Positions 1 to 7,537 of a DNA stretch of 64,000 nt are shown piece after piece. The stretch's first letter is position 1. Every line of letters starts with the position of its first letter. This DNA comes from JAOZHU01 sp964632845 (lineage in GTDB: Archaea; Thermoproteota; Bathyarchaeia; Bathyarchaeales; Bathycorpusculaceae): the NCBI GenBank assembly GCA_964632845.1, contig CAZWDU010000001.1, positions 62,001-126,000 on the forward strand. The letters are read 5' to 3'. The position numbers were made by a program, and so were the translations under genes. Below the pieces are notes generated by a model that saw only the letters and a program-made list of their open reading frames with translations, had not been told where the DNA came from and did not search any database.

Positions 1-64
1 TCAAAGCTTAACTTTTCCTTTTCTGTGTTTTCGTACGGTTTTTGTGTTGGGCGCTATTGGTTAG

Positions 65-226
65 CTAGTTCTTTTTCACGAACTTGTTTTTTGCTGCTCC
101 GCAAACTGGGCAGGTCCAGTCGTCAGGCAACTGCTCAAAAGGCGTGTTTGCTGGTATGTTGTGCTCTGGGTCTCCGAGTTCTGGGTCATATACGTAGCCG
201 CAGATTGTGCATTCCCACTTATCCAT
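65..226 (-). CDS. rubredoxin
   Basis: This 53-residue protein is a rubredoxin, a small soluble one-iron electron carrier. The two iron-binding knuckles CTICGY near the N-terminus and CPVCGA near the C-terminus are intact, and the aromatic/acidic middle (YDPELGDP) is typical of the family. I start at the ATG giving MDKWECTICG; an upstream in-frame ATG would add eight residues with no family counterpart. It lies about 0.9 kb from rubrerythrin on the same strand. In anaerobes rubredoxin commonly passes electrons to rubrerythrin or flavodiiron proteins in oxygen and peroxide reduction. The partner here is inferred from proximity; the identity is secure. Confidence 0.93.
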   Translation of the reverse strand: MDKWECTICGYVYDPELGDPEHNIPANTPFEQLPDDWTCPVCGAAKNKFVKKN

Positions 227-326
227 TTTCCCATAATACCTCTTACACAAAATCGGTGCATAATCTCCTATAAAAGATGCTATTAAAAAATGGGAAAGAG
301 AAGTTCGAAAGCTGGCTCTGCAGTTT

Positions 327-545
327 TTAGACGAGGGCTTTGAGTTTTTCGATGAGTTCCTTTTTCATTTCAGAGCTTTCGTTTATTTCTTTGCGGGCTC
401 TCCGCCAGTCCGCGGAGCAGCGCCCTTGGCTGGCTTGTTCGCCTATGTACTTGTGGATGACGCCGTCGATTTTCGCCTTGTTCGCGTCTGTAACTGTCAC
501 TTCGGCTTCTTTCAGAACTCCGTTAAACCATTTCCAGCAACCCAA
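327..545 (-). CDS. small conserved-looking protein of unknown function
   Basis: This is a 72-residue protein that I do not recognise. It opens with a tryptophan-rich stretch (GCWKWFNGVLKEAE) and continues as a charged, probably helical segment with one further cysteine. The start is TTG with a Shine-Dalgarno GGTGA four bases upstream, which favours a real gene. It lies between rubredoxin and rubrerythrin on the same strand, so a redox-related role is conceivable but not shown. There is no signal peptide or membrane segment. Confidence 0.55.
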   Translation of the reverse strand: MGCWKWFNGVLKEAEVTVTDANKAKIDGVIHKYIGEQASQGRCSADWRRARKEINESSEMKKELIEKLKALV

Positions 546-652
546 AAAATCACCACTATACCTTCAGTTAAAGTTTGATATAACCTTATTGAATACTCAA
601 CGTTAGCCCAGCCTGAAAAAAGAAAAAGAAAAAAAATTGGCGCCCAATCTTT

Positions 653-1156
653 TCAAGCGGATTTAAAGAATTTTGCTTTCGGAGCACCACAAATCGGACA
701 GTTTTCTGGCGGTGTACCTTCCACCGTGTTTCCGCAAACACTACACACGTAATAATCCACATTCGCCAGTTCACTTTTGTTTTCAAACGCGTTGATTGCC
801 TTCTGGAACAAGCCTGCGTGCACCTTTTCTACTTTGTTTGCCACATCAAAACTCCACGCCGCCTGCTTATTCCCCTCCTGCCTCGCCGTGCCTATGTACT
901 CGGGGTACATTTTCTCGAACTCGAAAGTTTCTCCCGAAACCGCAGTTTTCAAATTGTCTATGGTGGCTTTGATTTCGCCTGTTATCCGCAGGTGGTTCAG
1001 CGCGTGAATTGTCTCTGCCGCCGCCGCTGCCCTAAACAGCTTAGCCGCTTGCGTTACGCCTTCTTCTTCAGCTTTCTGAGCGAAAGCCAAGTACCGCCTG
1101 TTAGCCTGAGACTCGCCAGCGAAAGCCGCCTTCAAATTCTCATCAGTCTTACTCAT
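653..1156 (-). CDS. rubrerythrin
   Basis: Rubrerythrin is a cytoplasmic non-haem iron peroxidase that reduces hydrogen peroxide in anaerobes. The 167-residue protein has an N-terminal ferritin-like four-helix diiron domain (iron-ligand context GESQANRRY near residue 18, an ExxH in AAAETIHALNH, and a second ExxH in VEKVHAGLF) and a C-terminal rubredoxin-like knuckle with CSVCG and CPICG. The start at MSKTDENL is chosen because AGGTGA lies eight bases upstream; the ATG four codons earlier would overlap that site. Length and domain order match the family. The nearby rubredoxin is a plausible electron donor. Confidence 0.95.
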   Translation of the reverse strand: MSKTDENLKAAFAGESQANRRYLAFAQKAEEEGVTQAAKLFRAAAAAETIHALNHLRITGEIKATIDNLKTAVSGETFEFEKMYPEYIGTARQEGNKQAAWSFDVANKVEKVHAGLFQKAINAFENKSELANVDYYVCSVCGNTVEGTPPENCPICGAPKAKFFKSA

Positions 1157-1270
1157 ACAATTCTTCACCTAACCTAGTACTTCGCTGCTCAGTCGATTAT
1201 ATCTTGCGCTGGCGTTTCTTCCGCAAACTATTTTGGGAAACCACGATTTCCTATCATTGATGTGGTTTGT

Positions 1271-2038
1271 ATGGCTAGGTACTCTTTACCCGCAGGCATG
1301 CGGTACACAACACTTAAGGAACGTAAACAGTTTTACACAGACGAATTCAACCTTGCTAAAGTTGAGGAGTGGTTCGGCGAACGACTGAACCGCGTGAAAT
1401 TCGCCGTCATAATGGGCAGGCACACACGGATTTACCCGAGAAAATACAGAGAAGACATCGGCACAACCATAATCATCGACGAGTACCAAAACCTAAACGA
1501 AGTACGCGACTACCTGCTTGAGTTCCTGCCTGAAGCCGCATACTATGACCGAAACGTCTACGACGCAAACGACCACAAAACAGGCCAGGAACTAGCTTTC
1601 GACCTTGACCCAGAAAACATAACCTGCCCAGTTCACGGTAGCCTAGCCGACAAAATGCAACGCGGACAAGGCTTAAGCTTCTGCGCCATAGAACTGGAAA
1701 TGGTTAAAGCGCAAGCCATAAGCTTGTACGAGTATCTGGAGAAAGAGTTTTCCCAGCTGTGCATTGTTTATTCTGGTAGGGGCTTTCACATTCACGTTTT
1801 TGATCCTGAAGCTTACGCGTTAAGCGTTGCGGAGCGGCGGGCGCTTGCGCGGAAGGTGAAAGCGAAAGGCTTCGCGATTGACGAGTGGGTAACCGTGGGC
1901 GAAATGCGGCTGATTCGGTTGCCCTACAGTCTGCACGGTTTAGTGTCGCGGCTAGTTTTGCCCGTAGCGAAAAGTGGGCTTGAACGGTTTAACCCAGTTA
2001 GTGACGCACGGTGTTTTCCAAAATTTCTAAACGAGTAA
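1271..2038 (+). CDS. PriS-like (archaeo-eukaryotic primase) protein, short form
   Basis: This 255-residue protein belongs to the archaeo-eukaryotic primase superfamily and resembles the DNA primase small subunit, which makes the primer that starts DNA synthesis. The metal-binding catalytic motif is seen as FDLD (about residue 110), followed by CPVH and a further Cys that may be a remnant zinc knuckle. Next come SGRGFHIHV (the family's S-G-R-G-x-H motif, about residue 170) and RLPYSLHG (about residue 196). It is shorter than typical PriS (usually more than 300 residues) because the region between motifs is reduced. ATG at 1271 gives MARYSLPAG; a GTG three codons upstream is an alternative. No PriL-like partner is adjacent. 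It may be the main PriS or a PriS paralogue. Confidence 0.8.
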   Translation: MARYSLPAGMRYTTLKERKQFYTDEFNLAKVEEWFGERLNRVKFAVIMGRHTRIYPRKYREDIGTTIIIDEYQNLNEVRDYLLEFLPEAAYYDRNVYDANDHKTGQELAFDLDPENITCPVHGSLADKMQRGQGLSFCAIELEMVKAQAISLYEYLEKEFSQLCIVYSGRGFHIHVFDPEAYALSVAERRALARKVKAKGFAIDEWVTVGEMRLIRLPYSLHGLVSRLVLPVAKSGLERFNPVSDARCFPKFLNE

Positions 2039-2041
2039 TGC

Positions 2042-2137
2042 CTACTTCTTTTTTACGTCTGTGGCTTTTTTCTCTTTCTTCACGTAGTAATAGGCTTTTT
2101 TCTTCTTAGTTTCCTCTGCCTTTTTAGCTTTTGACAT
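2042..2137 (-). CDS. very small lysine-rich protein
   Basis: This 31-codon frame encodes MSKAKKAEET followed by a lysine-rich stretch with a YYYV core, ending in KKK. It has an ATG preceded by a strong G-run (GGGGGT about five bases upstream) and is convergent with the primase-like gene. Nearly half of the residues are lysine, so a nucleic-acid-binding or ribosome-associated role is plausible, but no family can be assigned. It is short enough that chance coding cannot be excluded. Confidence 0.5.
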   Translation of the reverse strand: MSKAKKAEETKKKKAYYYVKKEKKATDVKKK

Positions 2138-2263
2138 AACAACCCCCAACTCTAGTATATTTCAAGGTACACATAAAGATTTCCAACCCCGTTGAAACGC
2201 GGAAGCGCAGGTTGAAAGGTTTATTTGGTGTCTCCACCTTTCTAGCTCTACAGAGGCTTTATT

Positions 2264-3637
2264 ATGGAAAAATTTGATGTGCTCGTAATCGGCTCAGGCT
2301 CAGGCATGCTCATTGCGTCAACTGCTGTGGGCAGCGGCTTAAAAACTGTAGTCGTTGACAACGGCCCCATGGGAGGCACCTGCCTAAACCGCGGTTGTGT
2401 TCCCTCAAAAATGCTCATTTACCCAGCCGACGTAATCTCAGTCCTTAACGAGGCGCAGCAGATAGGCGTAGCTGCCGCGGTCAACGCGGTTGACTTCAAG
2501 AATATAATGAGCCGAATGCACAGCTTGGTTAACGGCGACTCTTCCATGCAAGCCCGCGCAGTGCAAACCACACCAGGGCTTACGTGGTTCAAAGACGTGG
2601 GCACGTTCACGTCCGACTACACTATGCAGGTAGGCGAGCATACGATAACTGCCAAGCGCATATTCATTGCTTCAGGGGCGCGACCCAGCATCCCCCCAAT
2701 CAAGGGCATCGACCGCGTGGATTACTTGACAAGCGACACTGTTCTGGAACTGGAAACCCCGCCAGAAAGCATCATAATCGTAGGCGGTGGCTACATAGGC
2801 GCTGAATATGGGCACTTCTTCTCGGGTATTGGCACAAAAACCACCATACTCCAGCGACCGCTTAGACTCGTGCCTGAGGAAGAGCCTGAAATCTCTGATT
2901 TGCTGAAACAGGAGTTGGCGCAACGCATGGCGGTTCACACTGGCTTCGAAGTGGTAAGCGTGGAGCAGAAGGGCAAAGTGAAAACTGTGGTGGCGCGGAA
3001 CCGCGAGGACGGCAGCCTCCGCGAGTTCACTTCAGAAGCGTTGATGATTGCTGCGGGGCGTGTTCCTAACTCTGACCTTTTGAAGCCTGAAAAAACAGGC
3101 GTGAAGCTGGATGAACGCGGCTACGTCCAAGTAAACGCTTACCTTGAAACCAGCAAACGGAACATTTGGGCTTTCGGCGATGCTATCGGCAAAGAAATGT
3201 TCAAGCACGTGGCTAACTATGAAGCCAGCATAGCGTGGCACAACGCTGTTCACGAACACAAGGCGGAAGTGGATTATTCGGCGGCACCTCATGCGGTTTT
3301 CACTCACCCGCAAGTCGCCTCAGTCGGCTTAAAAGAAGCTGAAGCTAAACAGCACGGGTACAAAATTTTGGTTGGCAAGGCGTTTTACAAGGACACGGCG
3401 ATGGGCGGTGCAATGGGCGAGCCAGCAGGCTTCGTTAAAGTCATTGTGGAACAAGAAACAGGGAAAATCTTGGGCGGGCACATTATAGGCGCTGAAGCTT
3501 CTGTGCTGATTCAGGAAATCGTGAACGCCATGGTTACTGAAGATAAAAGTTTCATGCCCATTCTGCGAGCCATGCACATTCACCCTGCGCTGTCGGAAGT
3601 GGTTCAGAACGCCTTCGGAAACCTAAGGCCCGTATAA
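2264..3637 (+). CDS. FAD-dependent pyridine nucleotide-disulfide oxidoreductase (dihydrolipoamide dehydrogenase/mercuric reductase family)
   Basis: This is a 457-residue class I flavoprotein disulfide reductase. It has an N-terminal FAD-binding glycine motif (GSGSG, residues 10-14), the redox-active CLNRGC (Cys40 and Cys45), a second dinucleotide motif GGGYIGAEYG for NAD(P)H, an FAD-contacting AFGDA, and the C-terminal dimerisation domain with HIHPALSE, which supplies the catalytic His of the partner subunit. The full family length is present. No lipoyl-domain or 2-oxoacid dehydrogenase genes are adjacent, so the disulfide substrate is not known. Dihydrolipoamide, coenzyme A disulfide or another low-molecular thiol are possible. 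The following genes (glutaredoxin and ferredoxin-disulfide reductase) suggest a thiol-redox neighbourhood. Confidence 0.87.
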   Translation: MEKFDVLVIGSGSGMLIASTAVGSGLKTVVVDNGPMGGTCLNRGCVPSKMLIYPADVISVLNEAQQIGVAAAVNAVDFKNIMSRMHSLVNGDSSMQARAVQTTPGLTWFKDVGTFTSDYTMQVGEHTITAKRIFIASGARPSIPPIKGIDRVDYLTSDTVLELETPPESIIIVGGGYIGAEYGHFFSGIGTKTTILQRPLRLVPEEEPEISDLLKQELAQRMAVHTGFEVVSVEQKGKVKTVVARNREDGSLREFTSEALMIAAGRVPNSDLLKPEKTGVKLDERGYVQVNAYLETSKRNIWAFGDAIGKEMFKHVANYEASIAWHNAVHEHKAEVDYSAAPHAVFTHPQVASVGLKEAEAKQHGYKILVGKAFYKDTAMGGAMGEPAGFVKVIVEQETGKILGGHIIGAEASVLIQEIVNAMVTEDKSFMPILRAMHIHPALSEVVQNAFGNLRPV

Positions 3638-3781
3638 AAAGTAGCGTGTTACACTTTAAAGTGCAGTTGGCGCTGGCTATTTGGCGAGGGCATATGAGCT
3701 TTTTCTACATGATAGTCCCCTCTAGTTCAAGCCAGCTAAACAGTTATATCCGCGTTACCGAAAAAGAATAAGCGTGAGAAC

Positions 3782-4066
3782 ATGAACTTTTCTAAGGTTT
3801 CAGGCAAAAACACTACGCATAAGGTTTTGGTGTACGCGCTCAGCACCTGCGTGTGGTGTAAAATGACCAAGCAATACTTGAAAGACAACGGCATTGAATA
3901 CGACTACGTGGATGTTGACCTGTGCGATGAAAAAGATAAACAAAAAATTCGTGAGCACATCATCAGTAAAGGTGGAAGCCTCAGTTACCCAACCATAATA
4001 GTAGACGACAACGTTTTAATTACTGGTTTTCGCAAAGACAAGTTCAAGGAGGTTCTCGGAATATGA
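3782..4066 (+). CDS. glutaredoxin-like protein
   Basis: This 94-residue thioredoxin-fold protein has a CVWC active site near residue 23 and a cis-proline segment SYPTIIVDD, followed by a conserved GF and charged C-terminal helix, as in small archaeal glutaredoxins. It would reduce protein disulfides in the cytoplasm. Its stop overlaps the start of the next gene by four bases (ATGA), so the two are translationally coupled. The next gene is a ferredoxin-type disulfide reductase that is the likely electron donor, giving a ferredoxin or rubredoxin to glutaredoxin relay. Confidence 0.88.
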   Translation: MNFSKVSGKNTTHKVLVYALSTCVWCKMTKQYLKDNGIEYDYVDVDLCDEKDKQKIREHIISKGGSLSYPTIIVDDNVLITGFRKDKFKEVLGI

Positions 4067-4614
4067 TCACCCTCGATTCTGTGCGGCAGAGAGCAGAAGC
4101 TGACGCGAGAACTTACGGCTACTACTTGAACCCTGACCCCAAGTTTCTCCAAAGCCTACTTGAAGGCTTGAAACAAAACGAGGAACGTTATAGTTATCCC
4201 TCATGTCCCTGTAGATTGGCATCTGGAATGTTTGACTATGACCGCGATATACTTTGCCCATGCGATTACCGAGATGTTGATGTCCAAGAATTTGGGGCAT
4301 GCTACTGCGGCTTGTACGTTAGAAAAAACATTTACGAAGGCAAAACTGAGTTGCAGCCGGTTCCCGAGCGCAGACCCATTGAGAAACAGGCAAAAGCCTA
4401 TGGTGCCTCGTCAACAACGCAAAAAGCTGAACCTGCAGCAGCGGCAGTCAAAGCAGAAGTTAAGGAGGTTTCTGCGCCTAAGAAGAAATTGTGGTACTGC
4501 AAGCAATGTGGCTATGTGGTTTTCAGAGATGAACCGCCCTACGTTTGTCCAATCTGCAAAGCGAAAAAGGAGCTTTTCGAGGAAATAACCTCGTGCATTG
4601 ACTTTTCAGGATAG
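4063..4614 (+). CDS. ferredoxin:disulfide reductase (FTR catalytic-subunit domain fused to rubredoxin-like domain)
   Basis: The N-terminal about 110 residues match the catalytic subunit of ferredoxin:thioredoxin reductase. The characteristic cysteine pattern is seen as CPC near residue 48, CPC near residue 66 and CYC near residue 85, which hold the [4Fe-4S] cluster and the redox disulfide. After an Ala/Glu-rich linker, the last 40 residues form a rubredoxin-like knuckle with CKQCGY and CPICKA. FTR-rubredoxin fusions that act as disulfide reductases are known from methanogens. Here the gene overlaps a glutaredoxin, which is probably its substrate. The one-electron donor could be ferredoxin, through the fused rubredoxin domain. 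Confidence 0.88.
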   Translation: MITLDSVRQRAEADARTYGYYLNPDPKFLQSLLEGLKQNEERYSYPSCPCRLASGMFDYDRDILCPCDYRDVDVQEFGACYCGLYVRKNIYEGKTELQPVPERRPIEKQAKAYGASSTTQKAEPAAAAVKAEVKEVSAPKKKLWYCKQCGYVVFRDEPPYVCPICKAKKELFEEITSCIDFSG

Positions 4615-4623
4615 CTCCCTTTT

Positions 4624-4773
4624 TCAGCTTGAAATCTCCACTTCGATTTTTTTCCAGTCTTCTTTTATTCCCTTCAGAGAAGTTACAGCGCCAACTATTG
4701 TCCCGTTTAAAAGTCTCTCCACAAACTCGTTAAGCGGTATCTCTTTTCCGTCAACCTTAAGCTTCATGCCCAT
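4624..4773 (-). CDS. small conserved-looking archaeal protein (49 aa)
   Basis: This short frame encodes MGMKLKVDGKEIPLNEFVER, then a segment with LLNGTIVGAVTSLKG and a basic end KKIEVEIS. It has an ATG with a good Shine-Dalgarno (GAGGTGA, six bases upstream). The alternating beta-turn-helix pattern, good amino-acid balance and the ribosome-binding site support a real gene. It resembles short archaeal proteins with a K-V-D/N-G-x-E-I-P-L-N pattern; no function is known to me. It is convergent with the upstream reductase gene and divergent from nth. Confidence 0.65.
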   Translation of the reverse strand: MGMKLKVDGKEIPLNEFVERLLNGTIVGAVTSLKGIKEDWKKIEVEISS

Positions 4774-4859
4774 AGAGTTTCACCTCAATTGACAGTTAAC
4801 CGTTTTACAGTAAAAGTTTTTTGTTCAACGAACGCGCATATAACTATGAGGCTGCAAAC

Positions 4860-5519
4860 GTGAAACGACCAGAAATTTATCTTAAACCCAAAGACCGAGT
4901 ATCAAAAATTACCACGCTGCTCGAGAAAGAGTATTCAGACGCAAAAATCGCTTTGCACTACCCAAACCCGCTGGAACTGTTGATAGCCACAATTCTATCT
5001 GCCCAATGCACCGACGAACGCGTCAACATCGTAACCAAGCAACTGTTCAAAAAATACACCAAAGCCGAAGACTACGCTAACGCAGATTTAGCTGAACTCG
5101 AACAGGACATAAGGTCCACGGGCTTTTACAGAAACAAAGCCAAACACCTAAAAAACTGTTGTCAACTGCTCGTCGCAAAGCACCGCTCGCAAGTGCCGCG
5201 AACCATGACGGAACTGCTTGCACTCCCAGGTGTGGCGCGGAAAACTGCCAACATTGTCTTAACCAACGCTTACGGCATAATTGAAGGCATAGCAGTGGAC
5301 ACTCATGTGCGCAGGCTTGCTCAGCGGCTTGGGCTTACGGAAAATGATACTCCAGATAAAATAGAAGCAGACTTGATGCGTCTTGTTCCACGCACTAATT
5401 GGATGCGCATCACGGATCTGCTGATTTTTCACGGCAGACGCGTGTGCACTGCAAAGAAACCCCAGTGCACAGCCTGCGTTCTGAACAGGTTTTGCCCATC
5501 CGCGTTCACTTTTGCCTGA
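4860..5519 (+). CDS. nth: endonuclease III (DNA glycosylase/AP lyase)
   Basis: Endonuclease III removes oxidised pyrimidines and cleaves the abasic site in base-excision repair. The helix-hairpin-helix is seen as LPGVARKTANIV, where the Lys is the lyase nucleophile, and the catalytic Asp lies in VDTHVRRLAQRLG. The C-terminal cysteines in CTAKKPQCTACVLNRFC give the C-x6-C-x2-C-x5-C [4Fe-4S] pattern. I favour the GTG at 4860, which has GAGG about nine bases upstream; an in-frame TTG at 4821 would add 13 residues. The length of 219 residues fits the family. Confidence 0.93.
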   Translation: MKRPEIYLKPKDRVSKITTLLEKEYSDAKIALHYPNPLELLIATILSAQCTDERVNIVTKQLFKKYTKAEDYANADLAELEQDIRSTGFYRNKAKHLKNCCQLLVAKHRSQVPRTMTELLALPGVARKTANIVLTNAYGIIEGIAVDTHVRRLAQRLGLTENDTPDKIEADLMRLVPRTNWMRITDLLIFHGRRVCTAKKPQCTACVLNRFCPSAFTFA

Positions 5520-5577
5520 GAAAACGCTACTGCTTATAAGGTTGAACTTGGCTTTTTAATTTGAGGTGTGTTTTGAA

Positions 5578-6057
5578 ATGCCCAACGTAATAAAAGTTGG
5601 CGACAAGGCACCAAACTTTACTTTACCTGACATTGAACTTAAGCCGCAAAGCTTAAAGGGTTACCTCGGTCGCAAAGTGGTTCTAGCCTTTTTTGTCAGC
5701 GCCTTTACAGCCGTGTGCACGAAAGAGATGTGTGCTTTCCGAGATTCCATGGCTAGGCTAATAGACTTGAAAGCCCAAGTTATTGGAATAAGCGTGAATG
5801 ACCCGTTCTCGAATAAGGCTTTTGCTGAAAAGAACCGCTTGCCCTTTCCTGTATTGAGCGATTACAATCACGAAGCCATAAACGCCTATGGTGTTGCGTC
5901 ACCTGATTTCGGTGGACTTAAAGGCTACACGGTTGCTAAACGCTCCATATTTATCATAGACAAACACGGCATAGTGCGCTACGTGTGGACAACTGCTGAT
6001 CCAGCCGTAGAGCCGAATTATGAGGAAATTGAAAAAGCCCTCCAGAAAATCGAGTAG
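5578..6057 (+). CDS. peroxiredoxin (AhpC/TSA-Bcp type)
   Basis: This 159-residue thioredoxin-fold peroxidase reduces peroxides using a cysteine. The peroxidatic region reads AFFVSAFTAVCTKEMCAF, with the first Cys as the peroxidatic residue and a second Cys four positions later. The arrangement resembles the 1-Cys or atypical 2-Cys Bcp class. GVASPDFGGLKGYTVAKRSIFIID matches the conserved region before the strand that packs on the active site, and the end KALQKIE is typical. ATG 5578 has GAGGTG nine bases upstream. A TATA-like CTTATAAG lies about 40 bases before the start. Glutaredoxin or thioredoxin-reductase-like proteins nearby could regenerate it. Confidence 0.9.
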   Translation: MPNVIKVGDKAPNFTLPDIELKPQSLKGYLGRKVVLAFFVSAFTAVCTKEMCAFRDSMARLIDLKAQVIGISVNDPFSNKAFAEKNRLPFPVLSDYNHEAINAYGVASPDFGGLKGYTVAKRSIFIIDKHGIVRYVWTTADPAVEPNYEEIEKALQKIE

Positions 6058-6199
6058 CGAACAGAACGCTGCTGAAGCTTATTCAATTAGGCTCTTCTGC
6101 AGTTTTAGCTGTTTTTCAATGTAAAATTAGTTTGGAAGCCGCATAAAAGTTATTAGTGTGGATTTACCTTTTTTGTAACGTTTAACGGTGACTATCTGA

Positions 6200-7054
6200 G
6201 TGTCTTTTGAAATCCAAGAGTTGCCTGATGTTATAAGAATTATTGTTCTGCTAAACCTTAGCAAAGGCAGAAAGATGCTGAAGTCTTCTCTTAAGCGTCG
6301 GCTCGACAAAGTCTGTGCGAGCTACACTTGCATCGAAATGAGTGAACTTGACAAGGCACTGAAGGAAATGGCGTCTGAAAAACTCATTGTCGATACTAAC
6401 GGCACTGTGCAATTAACTGAGCAAGGACGCAAACTGGGCAAAGAATGGGAAAGTTTGCTCTTGAAGAAAGAACCCATACTTGAGGTTGTCGCTGGACTGG
6501 TTGACGGTTCAATAACTGGGATAGTGGTTATTCTCTCCGCTTTCATCGCTACTTTTACTGCAGCGTTGACTCATTCGCAAACAGTTTTTGCCGCTTTTCT
6601 CACATTAAGTGCGGTTGCAATAACCAACTTCTCCAGTTTCCTCTTAGGCGGCATAACTGAGGATTTAGCAGACATAATGACTTTGCAGAATTTGATGAAC
6701 TACAGCTTAAGCGACATCCCAGACAAGAAAGAACGTGACAAATCGCTACTGATAGTTAAGAAGCTATTCACGTTGTTGGATAAGGAAATACACAGGTCAA
6801 ATGTTTATGCAGCGATAATTTGCGGAACCACAACTTTCGTCGCTGGAAGCATACCCATAATAACCTACATAATGTTGCCGTCTCCTCTTGACCTCATCCT
6901 GTCACTAACATTGGTTGGCGTAATCGTTGGCATCTTCTTGGTTCGTTACCGCTCCAAGAAAACCCGTGTAAACTGGAAAATCACGCTGGCAGAGACCATT
7001 GCCATCGTTCTCATCGCAACTATCGCGTCACTACTTCTAGGCGGCATGGCATAA
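6200..7054 (+). CDS. winged-helix domain fused to VIT1/CCC1-like membrane transporter
   Basis: The first about 85 residues look like a winged helix-turn-helix (basic KSSLKRRLDKV, then a wing ending in LTEQGRKLGKEW). The rest is a membrane domain with about five hydrophobic segments. The first of these starts with GLVDGSITGIVVILSAF, matching the VIT1/CCC1 iron and manganese transporter signature. A charged cytosolic stretch (about residues 150-200) separates the second and third segments. The start is GTG at 6200. The protein may move iron or manganese across the membrane, with the N-terminal domain a regulatory or dimerisation module. Neighbouring ferritin-like and redox genes fit metal handling. 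The substrate is inferred. Confidence 0.72.
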   Translation: MSFEIQELPDVIRIIVLLNLSKGRKMLKSSLKRRLDKVCASYTCIEMSELDKALKEMASEKLIVDTNGTVQLTEQGRKLGKEWESLLLKKEPILEVVAGLVDGSITGIVVILSAFIATFTAALTHSQTVFAAFLTLSAVAITNFSSFLLGGITEDLADIMTLQNLMNYSLSDIPDKKERDKSLLIVKKLFTLLDKEIHRSNVYAAIICGTTTFVAGSIPIITYIMLPSPLDLILSLTLVGVIVGIFLVRYRSKKTRVNWKITLAETIAIVLIATIASLLLGGMA

Positions 7055-7062
7055 GTCAGGCA

Positions 7063-7503
7063 CTATGCGTTTTCGCTGTGAAAAATGCGCATGTGCTCCA
7101 CCATCATGCACCTATCCATAACCACTGTGAACCCAGCTTTTTTTGCCGTCTCCGCTGCTTGTTCGTTAACTATTCCCAACTGCATCCAAACTGCAAAGAG
7201 CTTTTCATGCATTGTCTTCAATTTGATGGCTTGCTCCACTATCTGCAATACATCTTCTGCTGGTCTGAAAACGTCGATGACATCTATTATTTTCTGAATT
7301 TCCAGTGGGATGTCCAGAAGGCTTTTGTAGCTTTTTTCTCCGAGAACTTCATCTGCAAACGGATTAACGGGAACAATGCGAAATCCATGTTTTTTCAGAT
7401 ACACGCTTACTCTGTGGCTGTCTTTAGCAGGGTCTCTGGAAAGTCCCACCACAGCGATGGTTTTGCATTTTGTCAAGATTTCTTTAATCTCTTTTCGGCT
7501 CAA
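7063..7503 (-). CDS. CoA-binding domain protein (YccU-like)
   Basis: This 146-residue protein is a stand-alone CoA_binding_2 (Rossmann) domain, as in bacterial YccU and the N-terminal domain of ADP-forming acyl-CoA synthetases. Visible motifs are VVGLSRDPAKDSHRV near residue 18, VPVNPFADEVLG, DVIDVFRPAED and VWMQLGIVNE, followed by VVMDRCMMVEH, which together match the family along its length. It probably binds CoA or a nucleotide; no catalytic role is established. The start is TTG with GGTGG just upstream. It is convergent with the transporter gene, with eight bases between. Confidence 0.87.
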   Translation of the reverse strand: MSRKEIKEILTKCKTIAVVGLSRDPAKDSHRVSVYLKKHGFRIVPVNPFADEVLGEKSYKSLLDIPLEIQKIIDVIDVFRPAEDVLQIVEQAIKLKTMHEKLFAVWMQLGIVNEQAAETAKKAGFTVVMDRCMMVEHMRIFHSENA

Positions 7504-7537
7504 TTTCCACCGCCCATTTTACGTTCCAAGCTGAACT

